64,000 bases of DNA from Platerodrilus igneus (Eukaryota > Arthropoda > Insecta > Coleoptera > Lycidae). The position numbers and the translations under genes are program-made. Below, piece after piece: positions 59,008 to 64,000 of the stretch (the stretch's first letter is position 1; the number at the start of each line of letters is the position of its first letter). Location of the stretch: positions 1,881,001-1,945,000 of the forward strand of contig JARFIW010000942.1 in assembly GCA_036346225.1 (NCBI GenBank). Reading direction: 5' to 3'. Under the pieces are notes generated by a model. That model did not search any database and was not told where the DNA came from. It saw only the letters and a list, made by a program, of their open reading frames with translations.

Positions 59008-60640
59008 GTATGTATTTGTATAACTTATAAAACGGTTAGTCTTTAATGTATTAAAATTTAAATGCAATTGCATTAAAGTGTGCAGTTTGTGAACCAGCAA
59101 ACTGATCTTGACCTAGAAAGTAATTTCAGCATGTTTGATACTTGTTAAAGGGTTTAAAGACGTAAGTGATACTGATTGCACTTATTTTGCTTTTAACACT
59201 AATTCTTTGTATTCGGGATGACGATACTCGATATTGTTTGTACTCAGGTGCTCAAAATTAATATCAGAGTTTAAACCGTTATTCTATAATTACCAGATAC
59301 TCGATAATTACCCGTTACTTAATAAATATTTATTACCTGATAGTTACCCATACACTATAATTACCCGATATTGGACAATTAATCAATATAGAACATGGGA
59401 AAATTATGTGACAATTATCCCATCAAGAAACTGGAAAATTTGCCGATACTGGAAAACGAACTTGTAGTATACCCACTGAAATTTCCAATATGGTTTGAGT
59501 TAATCAGCCTGTGTTAGTTTGAACTTTTCTGGGGCATCCATGTCAAAAAGATTGGCGACTACTTTATTAAGGAAAGACACTTTATTATCGATAGAATCAT
59601 ATTTCAAACAGTCTATATTATCTGCATCTTCAGAAAAAGCTTGCATGTCAAAATGTTCAGAGCTCCTGAAAGTGAATGACTCGGCCAGCAGTACCTCATG
59701 GCAAATGCATAGGTTGCAATATGCCATGTGGTGATCTGATATATTTATTAAGTTAAATATTTCGGTGTCCGTGTAAGGACAATTTTTACACAGATCAGAT
59801 GTAACGAAGTAGCCATAGGTTTAGTAAATCTAGTTTGTTGCTTTCAATTTTACATTCTTAAATATTTTCATTCGATGCTGGAAAGATTCCATGCTGGTAA
59901 GACTCGTTTATAAGTTCTGCAAGATACCTAATAACATCTAACAGAAGCAGTAGTAAAATTTTTACTCATATATTTTCATGACATTGAATTTTTATTTTTA
60001 AATGTCTTAAGGACTTCGATTATTTCATGGTGATCCGTAGGGTAAACAAAGAAACTGTTGCAGTATACTTCTTTATGATTGCGCAAAAACTCAATATCTT
60101 CATCGACAGGGGGTATTGTTGTTTGCCACAAACTCTCTTGCTGAATTTGTAAAATACACTTTCAAGGCATTTGCAAGACACTTATTCGGACAGTTTTCAA
60201 CTCGAATTTTTTTAGTTTTTAAGTGTCCGATTTCTTAGTCTATTTATTTGTTTCCAGGTTTCCTTAGTAACATTTATAGAATTTATGATTCGATTTGATA
60301 AAAACGCGACTGGCTATCAATAAATAAGTAAAACTTTACGTTTGTTGTGGTTTATTTTGTATTTTCTTAATTTTTGTTGGGTATTAAACTACTTAGAGTT
60401 TTTTAAATTGTCTTTATTTACGTTTCGATCCATGACCTAAGATTGTTGTTTTAATTGCTACATATAATGTACTTCAAAATGAATAAAGAAATTTAAAAAA
60501 AGTATGACAGACAGAAGTGACAGTAGTAAAAAGAAGAATTACCTTAGCAACAACTGTCGATAGTAATTTATGTTTAATATTTTTAACACCTCCTTAAACG
60601 TAAATTGCTCAAAAATACAAAAAATATTATGTCTGATCAA
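59008..60640. other. Intron; short TAATTACCCGATA-type repeats, otherwise unassigned
   Basis: 59270-59400 holds several imperfect copies of TAATTACCCGATA/TAATTACCAGATA. A 75-codon minus-strand frame at 59500-59727 (starting MAYCNLCICHEVLLAESFTF) has no family I recognise; it may belong to a decayed DNA transposon, without further support. Confidence 0.4.
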
Positions 60641-60644
60641 CATG

Positions 60645-62860
60645 TCATACTTCAAGTTCAATCATTCCAATCAGATTGCACAGGAATTCAAAACGAACCC
60701 ATGTTATAGGTTTTGTTAGTATGTCTGCCGCCTGTTGATTGCCAGGCACAAATTCAATGCCAAAAGTGCCTTTTTGATATTGTTCGCGTACATAAGGGTA
60801 ATGTATGTCAATATTTGTTGAGCACTCGTAAAATTCTGTATTTTTAACTAATCGTATCGCACTTACATTATCAATACGAAGAGTAAGAGTCTTCTTTAGT
60901 GGTGAAATCTTGTTCAGTAATCGAGTCATCCAAACACACTTCTTTGCAGCTTCAATTGCTGCCATATACTCGACTTCAGTTGCTGATAAATCAACTGATT
61001 GCTGACAGTTACTAATCCAGTCAATAGCTCCACCACTATACTTAGTTAAAACTACAGCGATCGCCACGTGTTCACGTCACTAGCATAATCAGCATTGCTA
61101 AAAATTTCTAAAATTCATAGTTTAGCATTGGCTCGATAGAGAATACCTCATGTGGAGCTTCCTTTGACGTATTTCGAAATTGGTTTAACTATTTCCCAAT
61201 GTTTTTTTTTCACCGTTGTCAAGAAACTGACTAACAAATCCTACAACAAAAGTGATATCCGGTCATGAAGCAATTGCTAAGTGCATGATGCTTCCAACAG
61301 CCTCTCGATATGATGCATTAACCATATCTTTCTCATATGCTTCGTCTGAAAGTGAGCCCCGTTCTATTGGTATTGCTGCTGGATTTGCGTCGGTCATGTT
61401 AAAACATTTTAGAATTGTCTTGGCATACAATTCTTGATCAATGAAAATATTACCATCCTCACATGGCTTTCAAATATTTAAATGAGAATCTACCTCATCC
61501 GTTGTTATTTGAAATTCAGTGGATAAATATTTTATGAAATCTTTTAGCATCAATTGATCTGATGCCGCGATTAATCTGTCATCAAGGTACAGCACCAACA
61601 AAAGTCTTTCAATTTTAGAAGCTTTAAAATATAATCACGGGTCAGCTGTACTTGTTTGAAGACCAAATGATGCTAGGAACTCGCTAAATCATCTGTTCCA
61701 ACATCTTGGCGATTGTTTAAGGCCATACAATCTTCTGATTAAATGGCAAATCCAGTTGGTATTATCTTCATATCCTTCAGACTACTACATACAAATCTCT
61801 TCCTCTATATTTCTATATAAGACCGTTAAATCAAATTTCATTAAGTGTAGTTTTTTGTTACCTGCAATATTTAACACCATCCGTATAGTGTTGAAGCGTA
61901 CAACTGGACTAAAGTTTCAAAATAATCAATGCTGCTGCACTGAGAAAAACCATGTACCACATTGAATGTCACCATTGGCATTTCTTTTCACTCGATAAAC
62001 CTATCGATTAATCATCAGTTTATGTCCGTTTGGTGATTAAACTAGCTTCCACGTCCTGTTTTTCATTTAATGAAGCCATTTTGTCATCCATTGAAGGCTT
62101 TCACTTCTCAGCCTGTTTTGAAGTTATAGCTTCATTGTAGATTTCAGGTTCGTAAACTTCCGCTGCCATGGCTTCAATTAAGCATTTCGGCCGATTAATC
62201 AACGAGCGATCACGTGGACAATAATGACCATTGTCTATGTTTGGCTGAACATCATGATCATCTTATTCAATTTTATCAATAATTGGTTCTTTTCAGACCT
62301 GATACTGTTGTTATCATTCAATTTTACTTCTAAGGTGGAAGAATTATTGTTGATTTACTTGCACATTTTGGTTCAAAAACAACAGCGCAACTACGTTTTA
62401 ATATATTATTTTCACATATCCACACTTGATAACCATCAAATTTATCTGAATAGCCAACAAGTATAACCTTTTTACCCTTCGGATCCCATTTCTTGTGCTT
62501 TTGATCAGGAATACGATTGTAGCAATAAGTGTCAAAAACATGCAAATTATCAATACGTGTATTTTTTTTTAGTAAAGACTTGAATATGGAGATTTGTCAC
62601 TGATGGGACTCTGTTCAATTCAAAATGTAAAGAGTTGCATTAACTCCTCGCCCCAGAATGATTTTAGCAAGTCTTTCGCTACTAACATTGTACGTGCTAT
62701 TACCACAACTGTTCGATTCGTACGCTCAGAAAATCCGTTTTGTTTTGGTGTGTACAGATTTGATGTTACAAATTTTATTCCATTATCTGCCAAGGACCCT
62801 TTTACTTTACCATTATCAAATTCTCGACCAGCATACTAGTATGCTTATTATTTGAAAAAA
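60645..62860 (-). mobile_element. Decayed Ty1/copia retrotransposon (integrase to RNase H)
   Basis: On the minus strand, from high to low coordinates: an integrase core near 62600-62830 (readable as ADNGIKFVTSN then TPKQNGFSERTNRTVV, with catalytic D and E in place); the integrase C-terminal segment at 62330-62545 (HKKWDPKGKKVILVGYSDKF, the classic copia KWDPK..+..LVGY motif); RT fragments at 61100-62100; RNase H at 60645-61067 (GGAIDWISNCQQSVDLSATE, VEYMAAIEAAKKCVW, then NTEFYECSTNIDIHYPYVRE and ADILTKPI). The 5' part (gag, protease) and both LTRs are missing. Many stops show it is an old, dead copy. Confidence 0.85.
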
Positions 62861-64000
62861 AAAACTATTTTTAACAGGCATACAAATGATTTTTATGTTT
62901 AAAATGATTAAATAATAAAGTACTTTATTGCTTAACCAGGTTAGTTACTATTTAACGTATCGCATGTGGAATAGCGTTGTCTAACTTCTCAATTATTTTT
63001 GTTCTTGTTTGTGCTTGGAGGTATAACTACTTGGGTTTGCACAATTTCTGTAAAAGTTTTTTAATGTTGATGGTTTGTGTAAGATATTTAGTAATGGGGG
63101 TTAAAGACCTTTTTCTTGTTATACAGTAAAGTGGCGTTTTTTGTAATTGCATTTTTACATTATTTCATTATGGTAGCAAAAAATCTTTCACTGAAATAAA
63201 AGCAATTTCAGTATCAGAGTAAGTGCTCTCAGTAATACCATAATAATTATTTAACTGATAATGCATAAGCATTATCACTCTTTGTTTAAACGTAGAATTG
63301 GCTTATTAATGATTATTCAATCGCAGCCATGTTTTAGGCAGCACCCCTGTGAATTATGACGTGCTTGTTCACATCGTAGCACAAGTTATGGCACCCAGAG
63401 TTTATAAACCATTTTGTTAACTTAACAGGCTCTAAATGTGAAGTTTTTAAAATTTAATGTGCATCTAAATTTTTATTTTGTTTTAAAATTTGTGTTCAAG
63501 CTGAGGCAATCTTTTGTATTCTAAAAGATAGAAAATTAGTTAAATGAGCAAATAATCTGAAAGTATCCACTTATCAAAACAACCTTAACCATGTGTTGCT
63601 TTTACTATCTTAACCAAAATAAATAGATGATTTTAAAAACATGCTATCTGTATATTTAGTTGTACTTTAGAACTATTTTCACAGTTCCTAAGTATCTTTT
63701 TCGTGCTCAATCTAACGATTGTGTCCTTACTTTTTTAACTTAATAGCTGTAAGAATAATAACATAATATACTCATAAACCCTTGTAGTATTCATTGAATT
63801 TTAGAAAAATGGTGAAGTTATTCGGGGTATTTCAGTAATAATTGTCCAAAGAGTAATAGGAGAAACTTTGACACGAAATATGAGTAAGAATACTCGATAG
63901 GTGATGTTCAAAATATAATGCTATAATTTTGATTAGTCATGGAATGCTGTAACCCTTAAAAATTCCCAGAAAGAAACGTATAAAATAGTATTCAAAGGAT
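62861..64000. other. Intron, nothing recognised
   Basis: AT-rich sequence to the window end with no exon, transposon protein or structured repeat that I can support. The missing FERM-2 F2/F3 exons are not here. Confidence 0.55.

Noticed and set aside
63825..63850. Sequence GGTGAAGTTATTCG resembling the start of the exon at 58501
   Set aside because: Similarity stops after about 14 bases and the following sequence has stops; taken as chance.

Overview
The window looks like insect (arthropod) nuclear DNA. It is AT-rich, has GT-AG introns from about 46 nt to 22 kb, and carries typical arthropod transposons (mariner, piggyBac, BEL/Pao, Ty3/gypsy, Ty1/copia, RTE LINEs, a tRNA-derived SINE). I see no bacterial, viral or organellar genes. 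Only one host gene can be supported: an unconventional MyTH4-FERM myosin on the + strand, entering from the left in mid-motor domain and leaving on the right inside its second FERM domain. Eleven exons (about 4.5 kb, some 1,497 codons) join with consistent phases from 6238 to 59007. They encode the end of the motor, three IQ motifs, a charged helix, a proline-rich linker, MyTH4-1, FERM-1, MyTH4-2 and the F1 lobe of FERM-2. FERM-1 runs straight into MyTH4-2 with no SH3 domain. Class XV (Drosophila sisyphus/Myo10A-like) is my best guess; class XXII or VII remain possible.

Layout: 1-3.5 kb, decayed BEL/Pao element (-); 3974-5248, mariner (-); 6.2-6.7 kb, two motor exons; 7.15-13.3 kb, decayed gypsy element (-) with an RTE LINE inside one LTR; 13.5 kb, motor exon; 15.4-16.9 kb, a 1.4 kb inverted-repeat (foldback) structure; 17.1-20.8 kb, motor end, IQ, linker and MyTH4-1 exons; 20.9-38.7 kb, a nested transposon stack inside one intron; 42.9-44.4 kb and again 45.7-47.2 kb, the FERM-1/MyTH4-2 exons in two near-identical copies; 47.2-58.5 kb, a repeat-rich intron; 58.5-59.0 kb, MyTH4-2/FERM-2 exon; 59-64 kb, intron with a decayed copia element (-).

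Two things stand out. First, the 22 kb intron holds transposons nested four deep, each boundary supported by target duplications or a broken reading frame: a 149-bp-LTR gypsy-like element (TSD GTATG) contains a SINE (15-bp TSD) and a second gypsy element with about 848-bp LTRs (TSD CAAT); that one contains a piggyBac element (TSD TTAA), which in turn contains a 5'-truncated LINE. LTR divergence agrees with the nesting order. Second, three successive direct duplications of about 2.7, 2.8 and 3.1 kb (37212-42618, 42932-48524, 47257-53491) have exactly the pattern expected if four overlapping contigs had been joined end to end without merging. Copies differ mainly at homopolymers, the first FERM-1 copy has a one-base frameshift, and intron phases do not allow both copies to be spliced together in frame. 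A false assembly duplication is the simplest explanation. I did not find a convincing new biological system; the nested stack, the foldback element and the duplication chain are the parts most worth a second look.
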